Source: Coix lacryma-jobi var. lacryma-jobi | Taxonomy: Eukaryota > Streptophyta > Magnoliopsida > Poales > Poaceae | Assembly (NCBI GenBank): GCA_009763385.1 | Contig: CM019826.1 | Span: 66,401,864-66,465,863 of the forward strand | DNA length: 64,000 bases | Direction: 5' to 3' | Shown here: positions 31,321 to 44,311 of the stretch, piece after piece | Layout: each line of letters starts with the position of its first letter | How positions within the stretch are numbered: the first letter of the stretch is position 1 | Translations under genes and position numbers: made by a program | Notes under the pieces: generated by a model | Seen by the model: the letters and a program-made list of their open reading frames with translations, nothing else | Database searches by the model: none | Told to the model about the DNA's origin: nothing

Positions 31321-33415
31321 ATGTTCTCGGCGAGGGCAATTTTCGTTTTTGGCTCATGGACTTGCGTTGCGGATGATCAAGGAAAGCTACATCGGCAACT
31401 TCACATGGAATCAGAAGCGCAAGTCACGCCAGAGATGAATGATATCACCCAAAACTTAGCGGATCTCGCAATTCAGGATCCGCAAGATTCCGAAGACCAA
31501 CTAGAGGCATTCGACTCCTACTCAAACTCAAGTCCCAAGGAAAAGGACCCGGATGCTACTCACGGCACTACCTTTGGCATGCGGGATTCTGCTGAAAACT
31601 TTCAAGACTTGATTGATGCAAAATTCAAAGAGTATCAAAAGATACTTTTGACAGGAGCTCAACAAGGACTCGTCTTGAGCTCTACTAAGGAGGGTAACAT
31701 TGTCCATTGGCCAATTTAGTCCGGTCCGGCTAGACTGATTGGCACAATCGACCAACAACTTCCATACCAGCACGGACATCAGCTCCCCTTTGAGGAGCAC
31801 GACACCTCAACAGAACTAATCTCCAGCACTTCTACTTTAGAATCGGTTATGCTAGGATCAACAAACCAGGGCTACACTCATGAAGTCTTCATGGCGGGGC
31901 ATCAGTCATCCCTACGACCTCCAACCCCCCAGATGTCTTCTAGGATGATGAAACTCTGAGTATGATATCTGATAACAACCCAGAAGGACTCAGAGAAACC
32001 GAGTCAATGAAGGCTGAGTCAATGAGGAGCTAGAGAATCAGGAAGAATCAAGCTAAAGAAGCTCGCAGAAGGCTAGCAACTCATCGCAAGGAAGCCGTAG
32101 ACCACTACAACGTACGACTCGAGGAGTATAATACTCGGAGGCGTCTAGAGGAGGACACGGAAAATCAAGCTCGCGCTCAATGTGACCAGGAGTATCAGTC
32201 ACAAAACGAGCACAATCGTCGACGAGCCGATTGCTCCCGTAACCTCGAGCCTGAGTTTATGAGGGTCGTCGGCCATAAAGTCTTCCAGACTCCGTACCAA
32301 AACATCCTGGCTTTAGCTACGGAGATGGGGGCCAAGGCCAACCGCACCCCCGACAAAGAACGACGGTTAGTCATGCTTCAAACTACCGCGCTTCAACTCC
32401 GAGGACGGAATCTTGAGTCCCTAGCCGATGAGCAAGCTTCATCTCACCCAAGCCAGAGGCGGCCTGTTCAAGAGCGACTCGGTCGAATCCCAGCAAGGAG
32501 TCGTTTGGGCCACCGAGTACCTGATCAAGCTGAGGGAGGAGCTGAATCTTCATACAGAGGAATCGCGGACGCAACATCCGACGCAGTCGATCGTTTCCCC
32601 TGCTTTTCCCAAAGGCTCCGAGCAGTCTCGTTCCCGTGAAAATTCAAACCTGGGAACTATTCAAAGTACGACGGGAAGACAAAACCTAAACGATGGCTCA
32701 GGTTGTATGCTCAAGTAGTTGAGTTGGCCGGTCGAAGCAACGTTGTCAAAGCACTCTATCTCCCAATGGCTTTAGAAACAATGTCGCTTGCTTGGTTCGA
32801 CGGGCTTAAACCCGAGTCCATCGACTCCTAGGAACAACTCCATCGTATCTTCATTGAAAACTTTGCGGGTGTCCTAGAGAGATCAGATCCTCGGACTAAG
32901 CTCAGAACCTGTAAGCAACAGAATAAAGAATCAATGCGGGAATACTATAGGCGCTTCTCAGAGATCCGCTCCACAGTATCCGACATCACAGACAGAGAAG
33001 TAATTGACCTCTTTGGCAACGACATTTGCGAAAGGTACAATTACAAAGATTTCATCAAGCAGGACCCGACCACCGCTGACGAGTTCCATCGGGCCGTAAA
33101 CTTCATGATGGTAATAGAAGAACGTACACAGGAACGTTTCCCCGATAGAAACACGCAAGGTGATCGAGGGAACAACCAGAGAGGCAACCAGGCACCACAG
33201 CAAAACACCCGGAAAAGGGCAGGAGACAATACTGTTGCTGCCATGAAGCCTCAGAAGAAGGGGAACAAGCCATTCACTTTTGATGACTTACTCGATGGAC
33301 CGTGCCCCTTTCATCCGAAAGCCGGAACAGACAAGGCACTGTCGACAACTCAAGGAGCGAGGCTTGAACTCCGACTTCAACAAAAACAAGAAGGACAAAG
33401 GCAAGAAGACAGCTG
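31321..33415 (+). pseudogene. gag: C gag (degenerate)
   Basis: A possible start is the ATG at 31321 or 31405 (MESEAQVTPEMND). A stop lies at 31718. Charged and Gln/Glu-rich frames follow to 32640. The conserved gag block is at about 32650-33150: RWLRLYAQVVELAGRSNVVK, MALETMSLAWFDGLKPESIDS, then a stop, SMREYYRRFSEIRSTVSDITD, VIDLFGNDICERYNYKDFI. The C-terminus is basic (KRAGDNTV, KPQKKGNKPFTFDDLLDGPCPFHPKAG), where the Cys/His region is shifted out of frame. Gag forms the particle and packages RNA. This copy cannot be translated through. Confidence 0.82.
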
Positions 33416-33424
33416 AGGACCCTC

Positions 33425-36400
33425 CGCAAGAACACCGGTGGTTTCCAACACCCCAAAGGGACTATCAATGTCATTTTCGGGGGAGTAACTACTAGCGACC
33501 GCAAGAGGCTCCAGAAGCTTTCCCTATGGAAGATCATGTCTACAGAACCAGCGACTCCTAGATACCTTGACTGGTCCGAGCATCTGATCAGCTTCTCCCG
33601 AGCGGACCAATGGACCAGCGTCTCCAATGCAGGGCACTACCCGCTAGTCCTGGATCCCACAGTCGCCGGGTTTACATTGAGCAGAGTACTCATCGACGGA
33701 CGGGCAGGACTTAATGTCATCTTTGCAAGCCACCCTACGCAAGATGAATCTGGATCTCGCAACATAGCCACACATCAAGTGCCCCTTTCTATGGCATGTA
33801 CCCGGAAAGGGGCTTGTACCACTCGGAAGAATCATATTACCCGTAACTTTGGGAACTCAGATCAATTACCAGACTGAGTACATCAGCTTCGATGTAGCTA
33901 ACTACGAGTCATCATACAACGCCATATTTGGACGACCAGCCATCGCCAAGTTTATGGCAGTACCTCACTACCCGTACCTTCTCCTGAAGATGCCGGGTCC
34001 TAAAGGAATCCTAACTTTCAGAGGTGACTTAAAGCGGTCATTTGATTGTGACACAGAAGAGGCTGTCCAAATCGCTGAAAAGGCTCAACTCACCCGGGAG
34101 TTACAAGAACTCGCTCAGATGGTGCATAATACCAAGCCTGGAGATTCAGAAATCCCAACCAAGATGGCGGGTACTATCCAACCATCAATAGAAGTCTTTA
34201 CAAAAAGCATCGACCTAGAAACCGGTGATCCCTCCAAGACGGCAGTTATCAGCGGTGATCTATCCGAAGAATAGGAATTCGCGCTCACCAAGTTCCTTAT
34301 TGAAACAAAGATATATTTGCTTGGAAAACCGGCTGACATGCCGGGAGTCCCAAGGAACTGGCTGAGCACAAATTGGAGTTAAAAGAAGGCTCTAGACCTA
34401 TCAAGCAAAGACTACGACGATTCTCACCAGAGAAAAAAAGAGGCAATCAAGAAGGAAATAGCCAAACTACTCGCGGCCGGATTCATCAGAGAAATCCTCC
34501 ACCCCGAGTGGTTAGCTAACCCAGTGATAGTTAAGAAGAAGAACTCTGCCGAGTGGCGCATGTGTGTCGACTACACAGACCTCAACAAACACTGTCCAAA
34601 AGATCCTTTCGGATTACCAAGGATAGATCAAATAGTTGACGCTACGGCAGGCTCCGCTCTATTGTCCTTTTTGGATTGCTACTCCGGGTACCATCAGATT
34701 GCCCTCAAGGAAGAAGACCAACCCAAGACATCGTTTTAAATCCTTTCGGCGCCTACTGTTATAAAAACCATGTCCTTTGGGTTAAAGAATGCAGGAGCCA
34801 CTTATCAACGAGCTATCCAAGATTGTTTGGGTGACCAGATTGGCCGCAACGCAGAACCTTATGTCGATGATGTGGTCATAAAGACAAAAGATCCGACTAC
34901 TCTGATATCAGACCTGGAGGAAACTTTCAACTGACTACACCAACTGGAGTACCTTCGGGCCAATTACTCAGTTTTCTTGTTAGCCATCGGGGCATCGAGG
35001 CTAGCCAAAAACAAATCACGGCTATCATCAACATGAAACCACCTACCTCGGTCAGAGATTTCAGAAGCTCACCGGGGTGCATGCCGCACTAAATCGATTT
35101 ATCTCACGGCTAGGAGAAAAGGGATTACCTTCTTCAAATACTCAAGGCTGGCGATAAATTTCAGTGGACAGAAGAAGCGGACAGGGCCTTTGAACAACTC
35201 AAAGGATACCTAACCAATTCACCTATACTGACACCACCAGAACCCAGGGAGCCGATGATGCTTTATATCGCAGCTACCACACACGTCGTAAGCACAGCGA
35301 TCGTGGTTGAGCGCAAAGATGACAAGCACATCTACCACACCCAGCGACCAGTGTACTACATTAGCGTAGGTACTCTCCGATCGAAGGTTAGATACCCACA
35401 GTACGAAATTACTCTACGCTCTACTCATATCTTCAAGAAAGCTACGGCATTACTTCGAGGCTCATGAGATTACAGTCGTCACAGATTTTCCTCTGGGAGA
35501 AATCCTCCATAATCATGACGCCACTGGGAGAATTTCCAAGTGGGCAGTCGAATCAGGGGCACTCAACATCAAGTTCACTCCGAGGAAAGCAATCAAGTCA
35601 CAGGCTCTAGCTGATTTCGTCGCCGAGTGGACAGAGATACAGCAGATCCAAGACAACGCTATTCCTGATCACTAGAAGATGTACTTCGACGGGTCCCTAA
35701 AACTCGGAGGAGCAGGAGCCGGAGTACTTTCTAGTATCACCCGCCGGAGAGCAGCTCAAGTACGTTCTGCAGATATTATGGCCCGACAACAACAACGAAG
35801 CAGAATATGAAGCACTACTCCAATGACTCAAGCTGGCAGTCGCACTAGGCATCAGGTGACTCCTAGTCTATGCGCGATTCTTCCGTAGTAATTCACCAAG
35901 TCAACAAAGACTGGGATTGCACAAAGGAAAACAATGAACGCCTATTGCGCGGAAGTCCCGCAAGCTGGAAAAATACTTTTCTGGGCTAGAACTCATTCAT
36001 ATTACCCGGGATCTCAATGTGGCAGCAGACATCCTAGCAAAATTAGGATCTGACAGGGCCATGGTCCCTAGTGGTACCTTCGTACATGATTATCCAAGCG
36101 TCAATCCAAGAGAAGGAGAGGTCGAGTCAGCACCATCATCCAGGTTCTAACTCTACACCTGACTGGACACAAGTCTTCATTGACTTCTTCAAAGAGCATA
36201 ACTACCAAGTGACAAAACTGCCGCAGAGCAGTCACCAGACGTAGCAAAAACTATGTTTTAGTCGGGGACAAGCTATATCGACGCGGAGCTTCATCAGGAA
36301 TCCTCCTCAAATGCATCTCACCAGAAGATGGCAGGGAAATCTTAAATGAAGTTAACTCTGGGTGTTGCGGCAACCACGCAGCTTCAAGGACACTAGTCGG

Positions 36401-37396
36401 AAAAATCTTCAGATCAGGGTACTATTGGCCCTCAGCCTTGAAAGACGCAGAAGACTTAGTTTGCCGCTGTCAATCATGCCAGTTCTTTGCCAAGCAGCAG
36501 CACGTACCTGCACATGAATTGATCTGTATCCCTCCGTCATGGCCTTGTTTCATGCTGGGATCGACATGGTTGGTCCTCTCAAGCGTGTGCTCCAGGCGGA
36601 TTCGAATACATCTATGTCGCAATCGACAAATTCACAAAGTGGATTGAGTACATGCCCTTGGTCAAATTCAATGCATCCAAGTCAGTACAATTCATGCAGA
36701 GCATCTTTCACCGCATTGGGATGCCGCACATAATCAACCGATCTTGGGTCCCCTTTCACGGCTACTGAATTCAAAGTCATGGGCCAGCGACTGCAGATCA
36801 AGAGACTATGCATCAGTAGCTCATCCACAGTCCAACGGCCAAGTTTGAACGAGCAAACGCCCTGATTCTTGCAGGATTAAAACAAGACTATTTGACCTCA
36901 TAAAAGATCATGGCGGAAAGTGGGTTGAAGAATGGCCTAAGGTCGTCGGGGGCTGCGGACACAGCGAAGTTGGGCAACAGGCCAAAACTCCTTTCTTCCT
37001 GGTATATGGCACTGAAGCAATCCTCCTGGCTGACTTAATCTGGAACGCCACGAACAGAGCAGTATAACGTAAGGCGAAGCCGATGACACCAGGCGGCTAG
37101 AAGTCGACAGCCTCGAAGAAGCCCGATTAACCGCACTCTTTCAGTCAGCAAGGTACCTTCAAGGGATGAGGCGCTACTACGACAAGAACGTCCATCACCG
37201 CACTTTTCAAGTAGGCGACTTGGTCCTGAAGAAAATTTAGAATACTACAGGGCGCCACAAGCTTATGAGTCCATGGGAAGGACCTTACATTGTATCCAAA
37301 GTAACAAGACCCGGGTCATTTGAGCTAGTCACTGAAGATGGATCTCCACTACCAAATTCATGGAATATTGAGCACTTGAAGAAATTCCATACCTAG
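33425..37396 (+). pseudogene. pol: C pol: PR, RT, RNase H, integrase (degenerate)
   Basis: Protease keeps its Asp-Gly (VLIDGRAGLNVIFAS, Asp codon 33694-33696). RT shows WRMCVDYTDLNKHCPKDPF (34551 on), FLDCYSGYHQIAL, FGLKNAGATYQRAIQDCL and YVDD at 34860-34871. Two RNase H regions follow: the gypsy one at about 35110-35640 and the plant-type second one around MYFDGSLKLGGAGAGV at about 35680, as expected for Tat elements. Integrase has the zinc motif CGNHAA ... CRCQSCQFFAKQ (about 36370-36500) and a degenerate core. It ends WNIEHLKKFHT plus stop at 37394-37396. Many stops and shifts make it inactive. Confidence 0.87.
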
Positions 37397-38190
37397 GGAC
37401 TATGCTACAAACCTGACTCAGGGCAATTGTATTTATCAGTCGGATATTAATAAAGTTTGGAGTTCATCAGAAAATAAGAACCTTCAAATTATCCAGGCTT
37501 TCCATACATTTCATCACGACTATTCAGTCGCAAAAAGTCTCTGCAATGGCAGGGCTCTCCACCGACTAATATTTAATATTACTCGGATGGATTGGTTCAG
37601 AGGTAACCATACTCGAGTTACGAGCTTCGAGCTCAATACAACTCACAAGGTAGTACGGCATAACACCCGGCTATCAGCCTATAGCGAATATGGCATCTAC
37701 AAAAGTAGACACTAGTTCCTATAAGGCATAACAAGGTCGGGTAATACTCACCTTGTTAAATATTTACTGGACAAAGGTCCATCCACTATCGCACTCAAGC
37801 TGCGAGTACCAAGAGGATATGATTCACCCTGAAGGAACCATTATCACGGTCCTCCAAGAGGTGCTTGATCAACTTTATCCCTTGAACAAGGGTACTAAGA
37901 GTAGTACTCGGGCAAGACCAAGTTCTTTAAATATGATCGTTAGAGAAACGAAGTCACACGATCCAAATCAAAGTGCTAGAGAGCACTTGGATAAACCCGT
38001 CTAGTCAGACGCCTGGTCACACACCCACATCAAACAAAAACGACCTATTAACAAGGAATCTCTTGCAATACCGAGTTGATTATATTTGAATTGCACAAGA
38101 CTCAAAAGTAGCTGATACTATGATTCTTTACACTTGATAATAAGTGTTTCAGGGAATACAAGCGGCGGTTCAACAATGAAGGAGACTAAA
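37397..38190. other. Convergent non-coding spacer of element C
   Basis: Lies between the ends of pol (plus) and the antisense gene (minus). AATAAAG occurs at about 37449. No clear tandem array here, unlike the same place in F. An open frame at 37753-38004 has no recognisable features. Confidence 0.5.
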
Positions 38191-40331
38191 TTACTCTACA
38201 AGATCTAGAATCTGTGAGTACTCCTCCACTGCGGTCTTCACCTCCTCTTGCATCGCTGCAAGGTCCTCGTCGCCTTTGCCTTCAGGGAGGGTCATCAGAG
38301 CAGATAAGTCGAAAGATGGCAGATGCAACCGCAGCGTCGCCATCAGACCTTGCACCAGAAATTGACATATCCTTGATATATTGAGCCAGCCGCCCAGGCG
38401 CAGCCTTGGCCCGATCAATCAAAGTCTCCTCGACTCTTCTGGTACCGGAATCATGTTTAGGATGGGCTCGACGGCATGCTCCAAGGCCTTCAAGGAAGCT
38501 TGCGAAGACTCGAGGGCTTCCCGCGACTCCTTGGTAGACTTCAAAGCCTGCAGAAGGTCCCGGTCAGCACCCTCACGCATCAATTTGGCTTCCTGAAGAG
38601 TACTTTGCGCATTAGCAAATACCTCCTCAAGCTCCGCCTGTTTCCGGTTGAATGCGTTCTGCCACCCAGAAGCCAGCTTATTCGCATCTGCATAAATATC
38701 AGTCGGTTATCATACAATCAGATTGACACTATGGAACCGACTGGCACAGAAAACTTCAAAGTTTACCCTCAAGGTGCTTTTTGGAAGCCTTCTTCAGCTC
38801 CTTCATCTTCTGCTCCATAGAGGCGGTCTTAGCTATCAGCCCAACCTCACGGTCGTTTGCAGCATCACGCTCCACTACCACTTCCTTGAGGCTGCCCTAG
38901 AGTTCATTGATGCAGTTATGCAAAAGCTGGGTGGCTACTTTTTGACTGATCTGGTCCTGGGCAATGTAGTCCCGGAGCTCTTGGTTCTCACGGGACATCT
39001 CCTGGCGAATCCGGGTGACCTGATCCCTAACCTTGAAGTCAAAGGCCTACATAAAAACTACTATGAGTACTCGGATGCGACTACAGTACAATAAGAAGAA
39101 ATTGAGAATCTTACCTCAACAAATTGGTGAAGAGCTTCAATAGGAGCTCTCACTTGATCGCTCAGCTCCTTCAACCGGGTGAGGTCCTGATTATACCCTG
39201 ATACATCGAGAGTCGCCCCCTGGCGCGAGGACTCGGGCGCATCTACAGACCCTCCCTGTTGACAAGTTGAAGCTTCTGCACGGATATCCGCCAAAACCAT
39301 CTCCAAGGATGGTTCATCCGGCTGTCGTGTGCGGAAAAACCAGTCATTGAGTACCCGGTCAAACTCCAACTGAGCAGGAGAACGAAAAATGGAGAAGGGC
39401 ACACCAACCTAAGGCAATGGGAGAACATCTGCATTAGGTGCCACTTCGGCCTGCGACTTGGACGGAGAGGAGCTGGGCAGCGGATCTACCTGGCTAAAGG
39501 ATGGCAGAACGCTAGATTCATCTTTGTCTGGCGCCTCCGACTCCTCTACCGCCTGGGGATCAGGGACGGTACTCGAGGCCGCTACAGACGACTTCATTTT
39601 TCTACAACAGACAAATAGTCATGTTATTTCCAGAAATATGCAAGTACTTTGACAGTAAAGTATTGTAACTTACTTCACGAGCTTCAATGTCCCCAGCAAC
39701 TTCAAGAGAGGCTGCTTCAGTAGTGGATCCAGAACTAGAGTTTCTTCAGGGATTGCACCACATGAAGCCCCTTGGGTCGTTTCAGCATCTGGGACATAGA
39801 CACTTATAAGACAAGAGTTTATCAAAATCCAAAAGGACTACAAAGTACTCGGGTTTCCCCTTACCAGGAGCACCCAGATTATAGTGCTTTTCAGACAACT
39901 CTTGTGATAAAAGAATTTTTCGACAAGCACGGCGATTACCAGTGCGAGCCTTCTTTGGGACAGGTTCTCCAGCTTCTTGCAGTGGAGTCGGAGACCTCTT
40001 CTGGCTACTTTCGGCTTCCGGATCTATGAGCATGATATCAGAATCAGTTGAATCTGAGTCAAGCCAGTCAAAGTCACCAGGAGAGCTCAACTTGTTTGGG
40101 AGGTCCTCACTTCTGATAGGACCCCCGAGAGCGATGCCTCCGCCTTCTTCAGTCGCTGGAGGTAGGGGCGGACAATCATTGTTATCCCTCCCCTGTCCCT
40201 ATAAAGAAGAAAAATCAGTCAAGTCAGAACGACATCTACTAAGAATCCTAAAGACAAGACAACTCTTCACCTGAGGAGGCGGGTTGATGGCAGAGAATGT
40301 CGTCATCGCCGGAACAAGGTGTTCACGGCTC
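38191..40331 (-). pseudogene. Antisense gene of element C, 3' part with introns
   Basis: Minus-strand exons encode Ser/Pro/Glu-rich protein (SSPGDFDWLDSDSTDSDIMLIDPE, about 40090-40010), then a helical region (RSPAQLEFDRVLNDWFFRTRQPDEPSLEMVLADIRAEA, about 39390-39270) and an acidic end (DEDLAAMQEEVKTAVEEYSQILDLVE plus stop at 38191). At least five introns have GT...AG ends: about 40270-40203, 39866-39791, 39673-39603, 39113-39047 and 38768-38692. It is the continuation of 48963-48066, broken by E. Same gene type as in F. Function unknown. Confidence 0.72.
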
Positions 40332-40381
40332 TTGAGTGTTGGTAGTTCTTAGCTTCACTAAAGATAGTGCTAGGCAACTAT

Positions 40382-40482
40382 CCCCGGTAACGGCCCAGGA
40401 ATGCTTGTTGGCACTTGCTAACATTGTTACTAGGAGTAGACTATGGAGTCTATCCCCGGCAACGGTGTCAGAAATGCTTGAA
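40382..40482 (-). repeat. Primer-site-like repeats inside E 3' LTR
   Basis: The blocks CCCCGGTAACGGCCCAGGAA (40382) and CCCCGGCAACGGTGTCAGAA (40454) each run on into ATGCTTG. They copy the real primer region CCCCGCAACGGCGCCAGAA plus ATGCTTG at 46067-46090. Block spacing is about 70 bases. Equivalent blocks are at 46135-46165 and 46203-46230 in the other LTR. Confidence 0.85.
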
Positions 40483-41802
40483 GCAAGACCGGTCACTATA
40501 CCTAAAGGAGTGGAGCTAAAGCAGCTATCTACTAATGCCAAGTGGGGTTGTCAATCCCGACACTAGTAGGAGCTAGCTAGCGAGAATGCAATCTACCAGG
40601 AGGAGATTCTGCAAGCGCACAGAACTATCGTAGTAGCACTTCGCCTGGGTGTACCAGGTGTCGATTTATTTGATCCCAAGGGAAGGCTAGGGTGGTGTAT
40701 GAGTTGAGTCAAGGAGGGGATAAGAGTCGAAGAAAAAGAAAAGGAAAAGGGGAGAAGGGAAGAAGGGATGGAAGGCTAGAAAGAATATATGGATGGCTAG
40801 GTAAGGATGAAATGGATGGCTAAGGTAAGGTGGATGGATAGGTAGATAGAGGGTAACTAAGGGTAACTAACTAATAACTACTGATAACTAATCCTAGATA
40901 ACTACCAAGCAAGATAACTACGAAGCGAGACAGTTACGAAGCAGGGCAGGCAAAAGACAATAAAGCAACTAAGTTGAGTATAGTTTTATTCCTATGTTGT
41001 CAAGTATCGAGGCGTACTAGCCTTTACCACTTACTTAGGTTGAACGCTAGCACAACGAGCCTTACTGTTAAATTGGGCCAACTACGTGGTGGAATTCAAG
41101 GCGCACAGGGCTGTCACCACCTGCTTGCTACCAAAGCTATCCGGGGGTCCAGCCGTATCTGAAGGTATGTCTATAACTAAGCACCACGCTTAACTATATT
41201 CTAACTATCTCTACCCGAGCTTTGAATAGAGACACCCTTGCGGACGTCAGAGCAAATACTTGACTTAATAAGATAAACACTAAACTAACTAAGCAACCTA
41301 TTGGCAAAGATCAAACACTAAGCTCACTAGAGATTAACTACTATGGCTAAGTGAATTGATGTAGGATAGCTAGGCACTCAAGCAATCAATCAAGTATACC
41401 ACTCAATACTGATAAGTAGAATAAAGTAATACTTGAAATGATAAACTAGAATATAGTAAGTGCTTGAGTAACAAGAGCAAAACCTGAACTGGAGATGAAG
41501 GAAGACTCTTCCCAGCTCCAGAACCAATCACTCGCACGCCTCTACTCTTGAGCTAACCCTTGAGCAGCGCTACCACGAGGGCGAAGATGCCTTGCTCTAC
41601 TAGCTACCTACTTGCCTAAGCTCTCTGAGCTTCTAACCTAACTCTCACTTGCTTCTCTTGCTTGTGTGTTGCTCTGGGATGGTAATGTGTGATGGTACTG
41701 GTGTTGGTACAAATGAAGAGGTGCCTCCAGGGGGGTATTTATAGCCCAAATGAGTGAGGGGGGTTCTTATAGTGGGTAGCCAACCGACCTAGGGTTAGGT
41801 CA

Positions 41803-42122
41803 GGTGGCGGGCGCCACCCCCTACTGGCGGCCGCCAGCTCCCTGGCCGTTGGATGAACCGCCTCTACTTCAACAGCATCCAGGTGGTTGTCCAAGGCGGT
41901 TTGGAGGTCGGTTGCATGTCCTAGCAACCGACATTCAGCCTTGATCCACGCCACTCCTCCCAGAGCCGTTCGATGCCACTGACCTAGTGACCAAGGGCTA
42001 GGATTTGGCCTTGGGGAGGTCACACGAATCGGTGATGTGGCAGGGGGTGACACTTGGGCCAACCCAAGTGGCGGGCGCCACTTAGAGGTGGCGGGCGCCT
42101 CCTAAGGGTGGCGGGCGCCACC
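41803..42122 (-). repeat. GC hairpins in E 3' LTR
   Basis: Five short inverted repeats: GGTGGCGGGCGCCACC (41803-41818), CTGGCGGCCGCCAG (41824-41837), AAGTGGCGGGCGCCACTT (42066-42083), GGTGGCGGGCGCCTCC (42087-42102) and GGTGGCGGGCGCCACC (42107-42122). The 5' LTR has four (47553-47568, 47574-47587, 47815-47832, 47836-47851). Confidence 0.85.
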
Positions 42123-42332
42123 CCCCTTAGGCCCATTTGGGCCCTGCTGAGTGGGCTTGGCCTCTGGTGGGTCCATATGTCCAAATTTGGTTCAAATCCT
42201 GCATTCAAATAGAATTCTATGGACATGTGGAATTTGGTTAGTTTGAAACCAATTTGACTACATTTCATGCCTTTTTGGTGGACTTTAGGGTCAAATGTTG
42301 ATGGTAAAACAGGTGTTTAAGGACCGTCAACA

Positions 42333-42346
42333 AGCTCCCCCAAGCT
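42333..42346 (-). other. E polypurine tract
   Basis: Minus-strand AGCTTGGGGGAGCT directly before the 3' LTR start TGTTGACGG. The tract primes plus-strand synthesis in this class. Confidence 0.85.
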
Positions 42347-44047
42347 AACCTGTTGCTCGTCCTCGAGCAACAATGCGGTTTAAGCATTGAGCATGAAATG
42401 GATAGCAACTTAAGATGTCTGCAAGTTCATATTGTATAGTGAGAAATAACTTAGCATGTATCATAAATCATAGCAATGTGGAGCTTATAGCTTTTCACTT
42501 CAAACATGCAAGAGTGAAATAAAGTAGTAGATAGGAAACTTTTATCTTGCTTAGGTTTGACTAGGATTTTGTCTGGAGGTTTTTCAAGGTTTTCAAAAGA
42601 TAACAACTTGCTTAAGTCCTCCAAGATCCACTTAATCACTCAATGGTGTTTAAATCCTCACTTAGGCCAAAATGTAGCCTCTCCTATTTCTAACGAATGA
42701 TATGTGGAGTTATAGGTAGGCTAAGAACCATGAGCAAATTGCCTGATGTTTATTGCTAAGCTAGACACTCAGATCATAAGGAGCAGCAAATCATAAAAAT
42801 TGATCAAGATGTGCATGTGTGGTTATGTGGAAGTGTATAGAGAGATATTTCATAATCCTTCCTAGTTAATTTCTGGGGTCTAGAGCTAATGATAATTCTC
42901 TCTCTTTTTTTTGGGATACATAGTGAGTAGACAAAAGATGTGTCCTCACATTTTCTTAGGACATAGTCCTCTCTTGAGCTACTTTGCTCACTTTTTTTTC
43001 ACAGGACATAGTCCTTTCTTGAGCTACTTTGCTCATTTTTCTCTCTCTCTCTTTTAGCTCTAATTTCCCCAGACATCTATAGGAAAATTTTTTTGAAATG
43101 AAAGGGAAAGGGAGAGAAATGCTTATTCCCAGTGTAGGAATAGCATAAGGCTAGCAATGGGATGTTTGGCAGGGTATTGCATATCTCCGGTGTAGAGAAT
43201 AAGCAATTTATTTGGTGGTTGCAAACTTCCAAAGTGGAAAGTAGGCAAATTATGGTGGGTGTACGTGAATCTTGATTCAAAAGATATGATAAGCTTCTCT
43301 ACTAAGATCTATGAGGTCTAACAAAGCTCAACACAAACAAAGCTCTTTGTGGTTTTGACTAATGACTAACAAATATTTGGCTGGTGGTGGGATGGGATAA
43401 AAATCTAGGAGGAATCTTTTAGCAAGGTTTTCATAATTTTTTTTAAAAGAAATCCTCCAGATTAGGTCCTAATTTCACCTTAACAAGTTTAAAGAATTAC
43501 TCCATTTCTTACTAACTTTACTCACTAAGCATGATTTCAGTTAAAGCATGTGCAACCCACAAAAGCTACAACTTAGATAAGACTAGTCATTCAAACCATA
43601 ACAATAGCATTTGTATGACATATTTCAAATCTTATTCAGGTTTCAACTTGTTTAAGCAGATTTTATCAATTTTATTCATGGAGTGGTTATTTAGGTAAGC
43701 ATGTGACATTCAAAAGATATAGAATTTAAGAACTGAATGTAAGGTGTAGGCTTGAGACATACCTTATTGGAGTGGGAGTCTCCCCCAAGCTGGCTTCTTG
43801 CTTGGTGAAAGATCTTCTTCTTCTCAGTCAGAGCTCTTGTTCTCATTTTATTAAAAGGGAAACTATCTAATGTTGTAAAAAGGGAAACTATCCTATTTTG
43901 ATATTATTATTCTAGCTAAGTTAACATATACCTATGCATATAACTAATGATAACTGGTGATTTTTTTTTAGTTACATGCATGACATATGTTATTTATTTT
44001 TAAAAGGGAAATTTGAAGGAAATAAAAATTAAAAGTAAAACCATACC
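42347..44047. other. E AT-rich non-coding internal region
   Basis: No coding frame supported. It holds a two-copy direct repeat (AGGACATAGTCCT... at 42958-42990 and 43003-43035), poly-T and CT-rich tracts (42895-43060). In an autonomous Athila element pol would occupy this part; no trace of RT motifs was found. Confidence 0.6.
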
Positions 44048-44311
44048 TTAGGTCCACGGAGTTTCATCCTTATCGGGTGGATCTTCTTCCTTGAGCACTT
44101 CTTCTCTTAGTACTCCATCGGGTTCTTCTTCTTTTGGCACCTCTTCTTTGTTATGTGAATCACACAACTCAGGAGGTGGTTCTTTCTTTCTGTTCCACCT
44201 TGTTCTTGGACGCCTCTTCTTGGTACGAATGGGTTTTGCTACCTGCATGTTAGCGGCATATGCGGGACCACGGGAGAAGGAGAATATTCCCTTCCTCCCT
44301 CCTAATGTCAT
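44048..44311 (-). CDS. Short basic-acidic frame downstream of E protease remnant
   Basis: 87 codons on the minus strand. The N-terminus is Gly/Arg/Phe-containing, the middle very basic (PIRTKKRRPRTRWNRKKEP) and the C-terminus acidic with repeated EEV. It probably continues the gag-protease reading frame after a frameshift near 44320 rather than being a separate gene. Not recognised otherwise. Confidence 0.4.
   Translation of the reverse strand: MTLGGRKGIFSFSRGPAYAANMQVAKPIRTKKRRPRTRWNRKKEPPPELCDSHNKEEVPKEEEPDGVLREEVLKEEDPPDKDETPWT

Larger units (their letters stand above)
40337..42332 (-). repeat. E 3' LTR
   Basis: 1996 bp. The plus-strand left edge has two relic primer-like blocks (40382-40411, 40454-40482). 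The right half has GC hairpins (41803-42122). Nearly identical to 46090-48060, with small indels. Confidence 0.93.

Noticed and set aside
37753..38004. Separate small gene in the C spacer
   Set aside because: 83 codons without recognisable features, between two convergent genes; chance frame is more likely.
42347..44047. Degenerate pol in E
   Set aside because: No RT, RNase H or integrase motif found in any minus-strand frame; sequence is AT-rich and repetitive.
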